From Nostoc carneum NIES-2107 (lineage in GTDB: Bacteria; Cyanobacteriota; Cyanobacteriia; Cyanobacteriales; Nostocaceae): a stretch of 64,000 nucleotides of DNA. The translations under genes were made by a program, and so were the position numbers. The stretch spans positions 6,528,908 through 6,592,907 of the forward strand of contig AP018180.1 in the NCBI GenBank assembly GCA_002368155.1. The letters are read 5' to 3'. Positions 9,011 to 17,603 of this stretch are shown here, one piece after another. Position 1 is the first letter of the stretch; each line of letters begins with the position of its first letter. Below the pieces are notes generated by a model. It was given only the letters and a program-made list of their open reading frames with translations. It ran no database searches and was not told the DNA's origin.

Positions 9011-9945
9011 GCAATCACATTATCCAAAAAAGCATCAAGTTGAGAATTTAAAACATCCTGATTTCGTTCTAGCTCAAGTGCAGAATAGTAATTTTCAGCT
9101 ATATCCTGTAATTCTGTTATAGGTATAGAAAAAATATAATTGATGGATTTATAAAAATTATTAAAATCTATATCAATAAAATATTCTTTTAATTTATTGC
9201 TAAAACTTAAAGGTGCTTTTCCTATAGGAACACAGTGAGCATAGGCACATTCACTATATTTAAGAAATTCTAACCCACAACGAGATGGGGAAATAAACAT
9301 AAATTTAAATAGAGATAAAAACTCAATGTACTTATTGCCCACAACGTTATGTAATAATTTTTGATTAATATCAGGGTAACCAGGATGCTTTAAAAAGCAA
9401 ACTTTATTCCAAAGTAGTGGATTTATTTTAATTTTTCTAATAAAAGTATCTCGATAAGGATATACATGGGGATCTAAATTTCCAGAAAAAACTATTTTTT
9501 TATTTCTGTTAGAAAGTTCATTTTTTATACTATAAGTATCATTGAACGCATAAGGAATAAAAATCATCTTTTTATTGCCAGTAGAATCATTTATCTCTTT
9601 AGTTAATTCCGAAGGATAATATACGGTTAAAAAGAAAACATTGGATAAATTTTTTATTCGGAATAAAAAATGATAATAGTAATGATTTCGACACCATTCT
9701 TCACAAGGATCAACAACCTTTAATAAAAAAAATATATTTTTATGCCCTGCTATATATTCTTGAAGTTTGAAGCATTCTAATTCAGAAATACGATTGTCAA
9801 TGATAATAATGCTATTTGAATAGAGATTAATGTTATTTAGATAATCATATTTCCAGCCCATTTGGTTTGCATAACCTGGACCAGCATCATAAGTAATCAT
9901 ATTAAAGTAGTTAAAATCTTGTGAAAGAATTATTGTTTTATCCAT
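9007..9945 (-). CDS. Putative glycosyltransferase of unusual AT-rich composition
   Basis: A 312-residue protein that I do not recognise by family. The second half looks like a GT-B donor domain: KKIVFSGNLDPHVYPYRD, then MFISPSRCGLEFLKYSECAYA and CVPIGKAPLSF, which mirror the strand-helix-strand with E residues seen in GT4 proteins. The first half is dense in Asn, Ile, Tyr and Lys, matching a DNA composition visibly richer in A and T than its neighbours, a sign of recent transfer. It overlaps the next gene by 4 bases, so it is integrated into the operon. Function is inferred from fold hints and context only. Confidence 0.55.
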   Translation of the reverse strand: MDKTIILSQDFNYFNMITYDAGPGYANQMGWKYDYLNNINLYSNSIIIIDNRISELECFKLQEYIAGHKNIFFLLKVVDPCEEWCRNHYYYHFLFRIKNLSNVFFLTVYYPSELTKEINDSTGNKKMIFIPYAFNDTYSIKNELSNRNKKIVFSGNLDPHVYPYRDTFIRKIKINPLLWNKVCFLKHPGYPDINQKLLHNVVGNKYIEFLSLFKFMFISPSRCGLEFLKYSECAYAHCVPIGKAPLSFSNKLKEYFIDIDFNNFYKSINYIFSIPITELQDIAENYYSALELERNQDVLNSQLDAFLDNVIA

Positions 9946-10019
9946 GTACCAGAATATACTAAAAATGTGTAACTAACAGATACTTTGATTGGTAATGCTT
10001 TCCGATAGGATTAATTACT

Positions 10020-10345
10020 AGAGGGTGTTTGAAAAGTTTTGAAGGGTCAAATTTATGCTAAGTACTAACGCAAAATTATTTGTACATCCTATATGCCTGT
10101 ATTTATTGTCCAATCAAGGATACAGGAATGGAAAATAGACAATTAATTTTGCACAGGTACTTAATCGCCTCACCATAATCCAAATCATGGCAAGGTAGAT
10201 AAAAGTCTCCAACGTTTCGGGCAATAACTTATAGCCTCTGACCAATCACCCATACCCCATAAAGCAACCGAAAGTGCGTTTCTTCAAAGAAAGGGCAACA
10301 AGCTCAGTGACTGCCAACCAAAGTTTTTTGGGCAAATATCTTAGT
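10020..10345 (-). mobile_element. Decayed IS5-type insertion sequence remnant
   Basis: On the minus strand, about 10155-10233 translates to a frame with LLPETLETFIYLAMIWIMV and RRLS, the typical C-terminal end of IS5-family transposases. Upstream of it the frame is broken by stops (KKRTFG is still readable) and the N-terminal catalytic part is absent. The segment AGAGGGTGTTTGAAAAG at 10020-10036 looks like an IS5-type terminal repeat, placing the end of the element there. The family assignment rests on the short peptide, so it is tentative. No intact transposase remains. Confidence 0.55.
10059..10163. mobile_element. MITE-like 105-bp inverted-repeat element
   Basis: The ends TAAGTACTAACGCAAAATTA (from 10059) and, on the opposite strand, TAAGTACCTGTGCAAAATTA (from 10163) are inverted repeats matching at 16 of the first 20 positions. 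TTGT/TTGT matches follow. Both ends carry a TA, the target duplication expected of IS630/Tc1-like elements. There is no coding capacity. It lies against the end of the IS remnant transposase, so it probably inserted into that element. Confidence 0.55.
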
Positions 10346-10396
10346 CATAATATTGCTACTTTTTCATGATATTTTATGAATCTCAGCTATATGAAA

Positions 10397-11611
10397 TTAG
10401 CTTTTGCGAAATATAATATCTCTTTGCATTTGACTCTTGCATTGGGGTGAATATATAGCTAATTCTGATTCAAATTGCTCTTGAATGCGTTTAGGATGAA
10501 ATTCATGGAGTGCTACTTCACGAGTTTGTTGAGCCATTGCTAACCAAGTTTCTTTTTCGGTGAGCTTGGCAATATTTTGAAAAAGAATTGAGGGTTCCAA
10601 TTTATTGATGTAACTGAGCCATTTATAGCGTCTTGCCCAGTTAGATATAGCCGTATCTGAAGGAGCCATAATCATTATAGGTAAACCTATATGTGAAAAC
10701 TCCACGAATTTACTTGGGAAGCTGGTTTTTGCCCAAGGTTGTTCTGATTGCTCAAAAGAATACGAAACTAAAATGCAGCTAGCATTATTTTCTAAAAAGT
10801 CTATAACTCCACTATTCTTCTCAAACGGTTCATGATGCAATATATTTGGGCAAAGTTCTAAAAGCTTACAAAGAGTAGGATCATTTTCTGCAGCAACTAT
10901 GAGAAGCTTGCCATTAAATTTTTGTAATGCTAGAGCCAGTTCGTAGAGGTTAGAAAATTGAGATGAATACAACCATCCTGCGTGGGCAATAATAGGGGCT
11001 GTACCGAAACTACTCTTCCATTCTACAAAGGTATGCTGTCGAGATTCTGAAATAGGAAATAAAATAGAAGTTTTTTTGTCTCTTCCTAGTTGATATATTT
11101 TTTCGAGTTCTGGTGAAACGAACCAGATTCTTTCTGCTTGTTCTAAAATAACTTTAGTTCTTTTTATTGTTAAATAAGCATCTATATCAGAACTTGCATA
11201 AAGTTCTTCCTGATCATGAGCAATCACAGATAGAGGAACATTCCATGTTTTAGATAAATGGCTAGCCAGTAGTGAATCAATACTTCCTGTTAAGTGAGTT
11301 AATATTGCTGTTGGCAATTTTTTATTAAGTATAAATTCGCACTGACTTTGAAAAAGAGATAGTCTCAATTTATGTGAGACATGAATTCGTTTTCGATATG
11401 GAGGCCACCACCAGCGACGAGAAGGTAAAGGAATAATATTCCAAGTATTTGGAATATTGTTAGTAAGTTGTAGTTCATGCTCAGGGGCTGTAAGAGATAC
11501 TTGCCAACCATGAGCTTCAAGATTTTCTAAATGTCTCTTTAAAATTATCCGAGTGCCTGTTCCCATACCAGGAAGTATATTTGAGCTTAAAAGGATATGT
11601 TTGTTCGTCAT
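10397..11611 (-). CDS. Glycosyltransferase, GT-B type
   Basis: A 404-residue protein. HILLSSNILPGMGTGTR opens the acceptor domain with a glycine loop, and SVIAHDQEELYASS includes the H-D pair seen at this point in GT4-like proteins. The second half has APIIAHAGWLYSSQFSNLYE, LLIVAAENDP and TSFPSKFVEFSHIGLPIMI, the donor-domain pattern with E in the helix. The canonical EPFG element is missing, so this is a divergent member. It follows the IS remnant, which separates it from the downstream part of the cluster, so it may have its own promoter. Confidence 0.65.
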   Translation of the reverse strand: MTNKHILLSSNILPGMGTGTRIILKRHLENLEAHGWQVSLTAPEHELQLTNNIPNTWNIIPLPSRRWWWPPYRKRIHVSHKLRLSLFQSQCEFILNKKLPTAILTHLTGSIDSLLASHLSKTWNVPLSVIAHDQEELYASSDIDAYLTIKRTKVILEQAERIWFVSPELEKIYQLGRDKKTSILFPISESRQHTFVEWKSSFGTAPIIAHAGWLYSSQFSNLYELALALQKFNGKLLIVAAENDPTLCKLLELCPNILHHEPFEKNSGVIDFLENNASCILVSYSFEQSEQPWAKTSFPSKFVEFSHIGLPIMIMAPSDTAISNWARRYKWLSYINKLEPSILFQNIAKLTEKETWLAMAQQTREVALHEFHPKRIQEQFESELAIYSPQCKSQMQRDIIFRKS

Positions 11612-11677
11612 TTACAAATCAATTTTTTAATTTTTATGGATAAGCAAGTCAGCCGTACAGTAGGCTATTGATTTTAA

Positions 11678-11714
11678 GCGATCGGCTGTCCTGTTTTATC
11701 TAGTGTGCGATCGC
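11678..11714. repeat. 37-bp HIP1-bounded repeat, copy 1
   Basis: GCGATCG at the left and GCGATCGC at the right flank a core CTGTTTTATCTAG. A second copy at 18295-18331 matches at 33 of 37 positions. Both copies lie in spacers of the polysaccharide locus. The role is unknown. Confidence 0.6.
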
Positions 11715-11730
11715 CTTTAGCAGTCCCGCG

Positions 11731-11817
11731 TTATCGCAATACCTGTTCGTATAGTTCAATGTACTGTTTTACTGCATTTCTAGGGGATACTCTTGAAGTG
11801 CTATCGCTCAACAATTT
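11731..11817 (-). pseudogene. C-terminal remnant of a glycosyltransferase
   Basis: Directly downstream of the 11832 gene, a minus-strand frame reads KLLSDSTSRVSPRNA then VKQYIELYEQVLR and a stop. The pattern R-VSP-A-QY-LYE-VL is the usual last helix of GT4 proteins. It is preceded by a stop codon and has no start, so it is a leftover of a truncated gene. It could be the original tail of a glycosyltransferase replaced by recombination with the present 11832 gene. Confidence 0.5.
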
Positions 11818-11831
11818 TCACTTAATAAATT

Positions 11832-13046
11832 TTATAGATGTAAAAATTCTTTCACTGTTGGCCAACGGGCATCAAAAGTATGACAAGACTCAATGAGAGC
11901 ATTTGCATTTTCTTGAAGACGTTTTATTTCACCAGTGGAAGTATATATCTGAACTAGAGCCTCTGCCATCAAATCAGGACGATAACAAGATACTAAAACA
12001 CCATTGAAATTATCCTGTATAGTTTCTCGATTACCAATAATATCAAAGGCAATAATCACACATCCAGAGGCAAGGGATTCAATGACGGTTCTAGGACAAC
12101 CTTCGCCCCAAAGACAATCTTTGCCAATATTCATACTTAGAAAGACTTCGCAGGTTTGCATTTCTCCTAAAATTTCAGATTCAACTCCACTGATTTGGTG
12201 AAACTCTAATTCTAAATTTTTTTTCTGAGTAAAATCACGAATAGTATTTATGTAATCTTGGGTATGTATTCCTTCATTCATATAACCAATTCGGTGTTTT
12301 TTACGATTGAGTGGATTTGAAACCCATAGAGATGTATCTAATAAGTTGGGAATAATTACACAGGAGCGTTTAAAATGTGCCATGTGCCATGCTTGAATGG
12401 TACGAGAAATGGCAGCAGTGTTTTTAATTTTGTCCCTGTAAAGTTTTGCAAGTACAGGAAAGTGATGATTCTCGGTGTAGGCAAGTTCCATGTCCCAAAA
12501 ATATAGTGATGGACTAGCTTGAATAAAGGCTGTTGCTGTTGCCCAAGATGTGACACAACGAATATTATTATTTTGCTTAATAATTTCCTGAAACTTATCT
12601 AATGAAATATGTGGCTGATGATCTAACAACCAAGGCTCATAAGTTCCGTCATAGGTTACAAAATAAGCTTCATAACCACGCTCTCGTAATAGTTTAACCA
12701 AGTAATTAAGCTCTTTTGTGCCACCACAGAATTTTAAATTGCCACCAAATTCAGCACTAGCACAATAAGATACAAAAATGATAGGTTTTTCTTGGGTAGT
12801 TTGGGATGACTTGACTGTTAAATAATGAGATAAATTATTCTTTTGATTTTGATTATTATTTTTTACAATACCAAATTTAATGGCTATAGATTTAATATCT
12901 TTATGAATATTTGTAGAACGTAAAATATTCCAGATAAAAGTAATACTATGGATATGTAAATCCTGAATAAATGCAGGGATTAAAGGAGAAAATGCTAATC
13001 TAATACGAGACAAAGCATTTCGTGTTCGCCAAAAATTCATCATCAA
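11832..13046 (-). CDS. Glycosyltransferase, GT-B type (GT1/GT4-like C-terminus)
   Basis: A 404-residue protein. After a basic 70-residue leader, KPIIFVSYCASAEFGGNLKF starts a Rossmann domain. The C-terminal domain contains HRIGYMNEGIHTQDY, EVFLSMNIGKDCLWGEGCPR and TVIESLASGCVIIAFD, where GEGCPRTVIE resembles the donor-site E-x7-E. A G-rich GNRE loop follows. It ends shortly before a remnant of another glycosyltransferase tail, a sign of gene replacement here. It lies 13 bases downstream of a methyltransferase gene in the same operon. Confidence 0.7.
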   Translation of the reverse strand: MMMNFWRTRNALSRIRLAFSPLIPAFIQDLHIHSITFIWNILRSTNIHKDIKSIAIKFGIVKNNNQNQKNNLSHYLTVKSSQTTQEKPIIFVSYCASAEFGGNLKFCGGTKELNYLVKLLRERGYEAYFVTYDGTYEPWLLDHQPHISLDKFQEIIKQNNNIRCVTSWATATAFIQASPSLYFWDMELAYTENHHFPVLAKLYRDKIKNTAAISRTIQAWHMAHFKRSCVIIPNLLDTSLWVSNPLNRKKHRIGYMNEGIHTQDYINTIRDFTQKKNLELEFHQISGVESEILGEMQTCEVFLSMNIGKDCLWGEGCPRTVIESLASGCVIIAFDIIGNRETIQDNFNGVLVSCYRPDLMAEALVQIYTSTGEIKRLQENANALIESCHTFDARWPTVKEFLHL

Positions 13047-13059
13047 TTCCGTTGAAAAT

Positions 13060-14013
13060 TCAATTTTTTGCTGTTAGTTCAACCAGCACAACATCACCCA
13101 CAACTTCATTATTCAGTTTCTCTCTATTCAGTTGGCGGAATATTTCAATTAGTGTGAGGTGTGGTTTACTTAAAGCGGCTAATAAAATAGCACTTCTTCC
13201 TAAAGCATTGGCAGGACTATTCCAAGCATAATTCAATGTAGATAGTACACGATCAATTAACTTAGATGCGCGAGGCATAATGAATTCCGTTTTTAAACCA
13301 AGCTGTTTTGCTAGTTCACTATAAGCTTTGGCATTCCAGCGAGTCATGTGGTGGGGAGGATAATTTAAGGGATCAAACCAACTAGTTTCAAAGCTCATAG
13401 GCGAATAGGGAGTGCTTAAAAAAATGCTTCCTGTTGGTTTTAAAACAGAACACATAGCTTTAACCAAAGATTTCGGATCATCAACGTGTTCTAGACAATG
13501 AAAAGAAACCACATAATCAAATTTATGCTGATTGCCATCACTAGAGGTAATAAATTCTTCAAGTGTACTTGGATAAACTTCTAGTCCTTTATCTTTACAT
13601 TGCTGAACTGAAGTCAGTGTGGTATCCAGTCCGACAGCCTTTATACCATTTTTTTGAGATAATTCCAGAAATTTACCAGAGCCACACCCTACTTCCAGAA
13701 GATTTGCCGATGCTACACTTTGATGCTTAATTAGACTAATAACTTCCTGCCATTCCCATCGAATATCAGGATAATATCCTTTGTGATTTGTAATCCAAGT
13801 ATAAAATCCACTACTTCCACCCTGCATAGGGGATGCAAATTCTAGAGAACAGGATTCGCAGCGCCTAACCTTGTAGTTAATTAAAGACAAATCAATATCA
13901 ATTTTTTCATTATAATATTTCTCCAACTCACTTAAAATAAAAGAATAATTTAACTCCCTAATAATTAAGCTGTTTGAATTACATACTGGACAAACATATT
14001 GATTTTTTATCAT
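13060..14013 (-). CDS. SAM-dependent methyltransferase with N-terminal zinc ribbon
   Basis: A 317-residue protein with CPVC (residues 8-11) and CESC (around 52-55) forming a zinc ribbon, then a class I methyltransferase domain: NLLEVGCGSGKFLELS (motif I, around 102), FDYVVSFHCLEHVDDP (motif for the acceptor side) and GSIFLSTPY. This domain order is shared with the partial gene at 1-793. Proteins like this methylate sugars in lipopolysaccharide and O-chain pathways. It is 13 bases upstream of a glycosyltransferase gene, consistent with co-translation. Confidence 0.8.
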   Translation of the reverse strand: MIKNQYVCPVCNSNSLIIRELNYSFILSELEKYYNEKIDIDLSLINYKVRRCESCSLEFASPMQGGSSGFYTWITNHKGYYPDIRWEWQEVISLIKHQSVASANLLEVGCGSGKFLELSQKNGIKAVGLDTTLTSVQQCKDKGLEVYPSTLEEFITSSDGNQHKFDYVVSFHCLEHVDDPKSLVKAMCSVLKPTGSIFLSTPYSPMSFETSWFDPLNYPPHHMTRWNAKAYSELAKQLGLKTEFIMPRASKLIDRVLSTLNYAWNSPANALGRSAILLAALSKPHLTLIEIFRQLNREKLNNEVVGDVVLVELTAKN

Positions 14014-14105
14014 GAGTACTTATTGTAAAATACTTAACTTGAATGTATGTAGAGTACAAACTTAAATCTTATGAATTAAATAATATTTAATTATGGATAA
14101 AAATA

Positions 14106-14996
14106 TTAATCTATGGTATCAAAAGGAGTAAAAAACCTCGGATTAAAGATATCTTGTGAATTATTTATAATATTTTTAAATTTTGATTTTATATATCTAG
14201 GGGTAATCCTTCTAATTAGATGATATAACATATTTTGGTTTTGTTTTTTTGTTGCAGAAATTGAAGCTAATCCACTGAGAGGTTTTTCATTCCATATTAA
14301 TGAATAGTCACTTTGTTGAGGTGTATTTTTAAAAATTTCTACGGAGGATACCTTTTTAGCAATCACCAAGATATATAATGGGAACTGGTTTTCTAGTGTA
14401 ACGCGCTCCTTTAATTCATAGGGATCTTGAACAGAGAACCATTGTGGACTAGAAGTTTCAAAAACAATGAGCTTAACAACTTCATACCCATTTTCCTTAG
14501 TAAATATCCGAAAAAGAAGTTCAGGACTAAATTGATAAAAGCCATGTCCCATAAAGTTATTACCTGGGGTAATACCAAGATAATAACCACCTACCTTAAT
14601 CATTTCCATACAATTCTTAATTGCAACAGGAAAGTTAAATATATGTTCTAATGCTCCTCCATCAATGACGACATTATATTTATCCTTATAGATATCAGGT
14701 ATAGCAAGGTTCATGTCATGAATATGAGTAGCTCCCTCGTAATTTGAATAATCAAAGGAATCCGTAATATCTGCACCAATATAACGGAAAAAAGTTTCAG
14801 CATAACCATCATTTTCTTTAAATATTATTTCTAGATTTTTGTCATCAACTTGATAATTGAAACTGGATAAAATATCTTTAAATCCAGAAGGCTCAATATA
14901 AAGATACTGACGACCAATAGTAGCAGTTTCTAAAAAGTCAACTCCCAAAGACTTAGTGTATAAGAGGAACTTTATACCATTAGAATCTAAACCCAT
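14106..14996 (-). CDS. Methyltransferase-like protein
   Basis: A 296-residue protein. The central part NVVIDGGALEHIFNFPVAI resembles motif II and the LEH step of class I methyltransferases, followed by IKVGGYYLGITPGNNFMGHG, like the post-II strand of Methyltransf_11 proteins. The glycine-rich motif I is not obvious before it, so activity is uncertain. The N-terminus includes FLETATIGRQYLYIEPS. The C-terminal 70 residues are basic. Its place between two other methyltransferase-type genes suggests a glycan modification role; no firm substrate can be given. Confidence 0.55.
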   Translation of the reverse strand: MGLDSNGIKFLLYTKSLGVDFLETATIGRQYLYIEPSGFKDILSSFNYQVDDKNLEIIFKENDGYAETFFRYIGADITDSFDYSNYEGATHIHDMNLAIPDIYKDKYNVVIDGGALEHIFNFPVAIKNCMEMIKVGGYYLGITPGNNFMGHGFYQFSPELLFRIFTKENGYEVVKLIVFETSSPQWFSVQDPYELKERVTLENQFPLYILVIAKKVSSVEIFKNTPQQSDYSLIWNEKPLSGLASISATKKQNQNMLYHLIRRITPRYIKSKFKNIINNSQDIFNPRFFTPFDTID

Positions 14997-15036
14997 AGCT
15001 TTCTCCTATTTGTTTTTAATTTTTATTTTCTAAACT

Positions 15037-15759
15037 TTAAGCTTGAAGCATACTTTTGAATTTTGATTTCCAAGAAGATAATATTGTCTTTGTCCGACTC
15101 GGTTCAAGCCAACTTGGGTCAAATAAACTCGAATAATCCATTAATTCGATGCTAGGTAAGTTAAGCTTCTCGACCATATCATTTCTTACAAAGAAGAGGT
15201 TGCCTATCATTCCAATTAATTGATATCCTTTCTCTTTGCCAAGAGATACAGTAGATTCAAAACTAGAGTGTGGGGACAATGGTGTAGAAATCTTTTGCAC
15301 ACCTGGAGGAATACTGCCAAGAATTTCAATAATCACGACCAAAGGATTGTAATTTTCCAAGCCTGCCCATACATGGTAATCATCGCTATCAATATCAATA
15401 CTTAACAACTCGAAATCTTTAGGAATCGGGGTTAAGGACAAAAGATTATCGAGAGAATAAGCACCAGACGGGGCAACATATTCACGAATGAGATGCAAGC
15501 TATTTTTGTATTTTTCAGCATTAGTTTCCAAATCTTTAAAGCGTTCTATATCACCTTCAATATAGGCACCCTTCCATCCTTGTTCAACTAAATGAAAAGT
15601 ATTGCTAAGATGTTTTCCATCCCATGCTCCGAATTCACAAAACCATCCAGAATTTATTTCTAATCTCTTCATAACCTCCTGAATTACACCATCTTCACCA
15701 TTTTGGCTATAAATATTGTGGCGATATTTGTGTAAACTTGAAATCAACTTATTGGTCAT
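15037..15759 (-). CDS. FkbM-like methyltransferase superfamily protein
   Basis: A 240-residue protein with the SQNGEDGVIQEV element (residues 18-29) and GWFCEFGAWDGKHLSNTF, the SAM-site block of a group related to FkbM. Later FELLSIDIDSDDYHVWAGL replaces the FkbM LK-D-E-GYE block. Proteins with SQNGEDG are common in cyanobacterial and proteobacterial glycan clusters, usually without a proven substrate. Upstream, the sequence TTTTGTGTTTAATTTACT occurs twice in a row around 15765-15800, a short duplication in the leader. Confidence 0.65.
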   Translation of the reverse strand: MTNKLISSLHKYRHNIYSQNGEDGVIQEVMKRLEINSGWFCEFGAWDGKHLSNTFHLVEQGWKGAYIEGDIERFKDLETNAEKYKNSLHLIREYVAPSGAYSLDNLLSLTPIPKDFELLSIDIDSDDYHVWAGLENYNPLVVIIEILGSIPPGVQKISTPLSPHSSFESTVSLGKEKGYQLIGMIGNLFFVRNDMVEKLNLPSIELMDYSSLFDPSWLEPSRTKTILSSWKSKFKSMLQA

Positions 15760-15862
15760 AAACTTTGTGTTTAATTTACTAATTTTGTGTTTAATTTACT
15801 AATAATCAAAGTTGCTAGTTATGGAAATCTAGTCATTTTTCTCCCATTTGTTGAATAGTATA

Positions 15863-17146
15863 TTATAATTTGAGTGATAAATCTTTCTCCAATGAAGAAT
15901 AACCATCAAGAATCTGATAGCCAGCATCATTAATAGCTTGTTCATAAACAATACCAGATTTGGTAGGTGAGCCAGCGATATCTAACTCAATTCCAAATGG
16001 AAAATAAATGTAAAACTGAACTCCAGGTTCGGCAATTCCTAACTCTAGAAAATATATACCTTTAGTCAATCTCGGTAAATTAATTACACCATAAAGTTTG
16101 TAAATTCCTGGTACAACACCGTAAACTTCGTTGCTAACTTGCCCTGGTGAATAAATCGCAATAGAGTGACCTTGGCTATCTTTTAAACTTCCATATAATG
16201 CAATCCGACAAGGCAAATTTACATTCAAAACAAGTACAACTTCTAACGGCTTAACCGTTGAATCAATATAAATTTTGTCTTCATCTAGACCATTTACTTT
16301 AATGTCAGTAATTTTTAATCCAGAGACTTTAATAACTTGATGTTCTAATAATAAGCCTGAACGTTCCGCTTGGGTTTGAGTATATAACTCAATACAATTA
16401 GAGATTGTACTATTTGTCACTAACATTCCTTTCTGAATAAATAAACCTTTTTGACAAAGAAGGCTAATTGCTGCCATATTATGACTCACAAATATAACCG
16501 TTCTCCCTTCTTTCCCGACATCCTCCATCTTTCCCAAACACTTTTTCTGAAACTGAGCATCCCCCACTGCTAACACTTCATCTACAATCAATATCTCTGG
16601 TTCCAAATGTGCCGCTACTGCAAATGCCAAACGCACATACATCCCCGAAGAGTATCGTTTCACCGGCGTATCTAAAAACTTTTCAATCTCCGCAAACGCC
16701 ACAATTTCATCAAACTTCCGTTTAATGTCCTCCTTACTCATCCCCAAAATTGCACCATTGAGATAGATATTCTCTCTACCAGTCAACTCAGGATGAAACC
16801 CCGTACCCACTTCCAACAAGCTAGCAACTCTTCCCTTAATTTTGATGCTTCCTTTTGTTGGTTCCGTAATCCGGCTTAAAATCTTTAACAGAGTTGATTT
16901 ACCCGCACCATTGCGCCCAATAATTCCAACTCTGTCACCCTGCTTAATTTCAAACGAAACATCATTTAGCGCCCAAAACTCCTCTTGAGAATTTTGGATT
17001 TTGGATTTGGGATTTTGAATTAAAGTACCAAGAGATTTAATTTTATTAGTAATTACATCCCGCAGAGCAGTGTAACGTTCCTCCTGCTGATGCCCAATAA
17101 TATATTTTTTACCGAGATTTTCAACTTGAATAACAGTGTCAGACAT
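15863..17146 (-). CDS. wzt: Polysaccharide ABC transporter ATP-binding subunit (Wzt-type)
   Basis: A 427-residue protein. The ATPase domain has Walker A GIIGRNGAGKST (residues 74-85), the signature YSSGMYVRLAFA (around 165) and Walker B EILIVDE. Residues from about 250 to 427 form a beta-rich extension like the Wzt C-terminal domain, which in known systems binds the modified end of the glycan before export. With the Wzm-type permease at 18486 it forms a complete export ABC transporter for undecaprenyl-linked polysaccharide. Residues 43-52 (IQNPKSKIQN) are encoded by a heptameric intergenic-type repeat inserted in frame. The two subunit genes are separated by a toxin-antitoxin pair. Confidence 0.9.
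   Translation of the reverse strand: MSDTVIQVENLGKKYIIGHQQEERYTALRDVITNKIKSLGTLIQNPKSKIQNSQEEFWALNDVSFEIKQGDRVGIIGRNGAGKSTLLKILSRITEPTKGSIKIKGRVASLLEVGTGFHPELTGRENIYLNGAILGMSKEDIKRKFDEIVAFAEIEKFLDTPVKRYSSGMYVRLAFAVAAHLEPEILIVDEVLAVGDAQFQKKCLGKMEDVGKEGRTVIFVSHNMAAISLLCQKGLFIQKGMLVTNSTISNCIELYTQTQAERSGLLLEHQVIKVSGLKITDIKVNGLDEDKIYIDSTVKPLEVVLVLNVNLPCRIALYGSLKDSQGHSIAIYSPGQVSNEVYGVVPGIYKLYGVINLPRLTKGIYFLELGIAEPGVQFYIYFPFGIELDIAGSPTKSGIVYEQAINDAGYQILDGYSSLEKDLSLKL
16991..17020 (-). repeat. STRR-type heptamer repeat inside the wzt coding region
   Basis: The plus strand reads repeated ATTTTGG/ATTTGGG units. Such repeats (AATCCAAA-type) are normally intergenic in cyanobacteria. Here they encode IQNPKSKIQN in the linker between the first beta strands and Walker A of Wzt, without breaking the frame. 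Confidence 0.6.
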
Positions 17147-17369
17147 TGGCTTTTCAGTTATCAGTAGGTAGGCATAATTAAATGTAACTTGCGGCTATTT
17201 TACAAGTCTAGGAGGCGGTAGCTCCAACAATATGGATTCCCCCTTTGAGAGTTGGAACGAGGCAAAAACTTCTTATTTTTTTATATATTTAGTTGTCAAT
17301 GCTTACAGCCAGAAGAGTATTCATTGTTCCCTACCGCATAGTATATTTTTATTGCCGATCAACTTTATT

Positions 17370-17460
17370 AGGACTTAGACACTCGCAACGAAAATAAAGG
17401 ATTTGCGATTGCTTCCCTACGGTCGCAATGACGGAAATACGTTATCGCTGCGTAAGTCCT
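17370..17460. repeat. MITE-like 91-bp element in a 457-bp gene-free spacer
   Basis: AGGACTTA (17370-17377) and TAAGTCCT (17453-17460) are perfect 8-bp inverted ends. The GGACTTA terminus is a common end of small repeated elements in Nostocales. The interior contains TGCGATTG and TCGCAATGA arms. The rest of the spacer 17147-17603 has no gene; around 17500-17570 a second repeat with GCGTTCGCCC and CCGAAGGG arms is visible. Confidence 0.5.
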
Positions 17461-17603
17461 ATTTATAATGAATAAGTAGTTAGACAGAATTAATTACACA
17501 ATGTCAATGCGTTCGCCCTTGGCGTTCCCGAAGGGTATCGAGCGTAAAGCCTTCAGCATAGCTTCAGGAGATTAGAGAAGAAGGCTTAATATGATTTTTA
17601 TAC

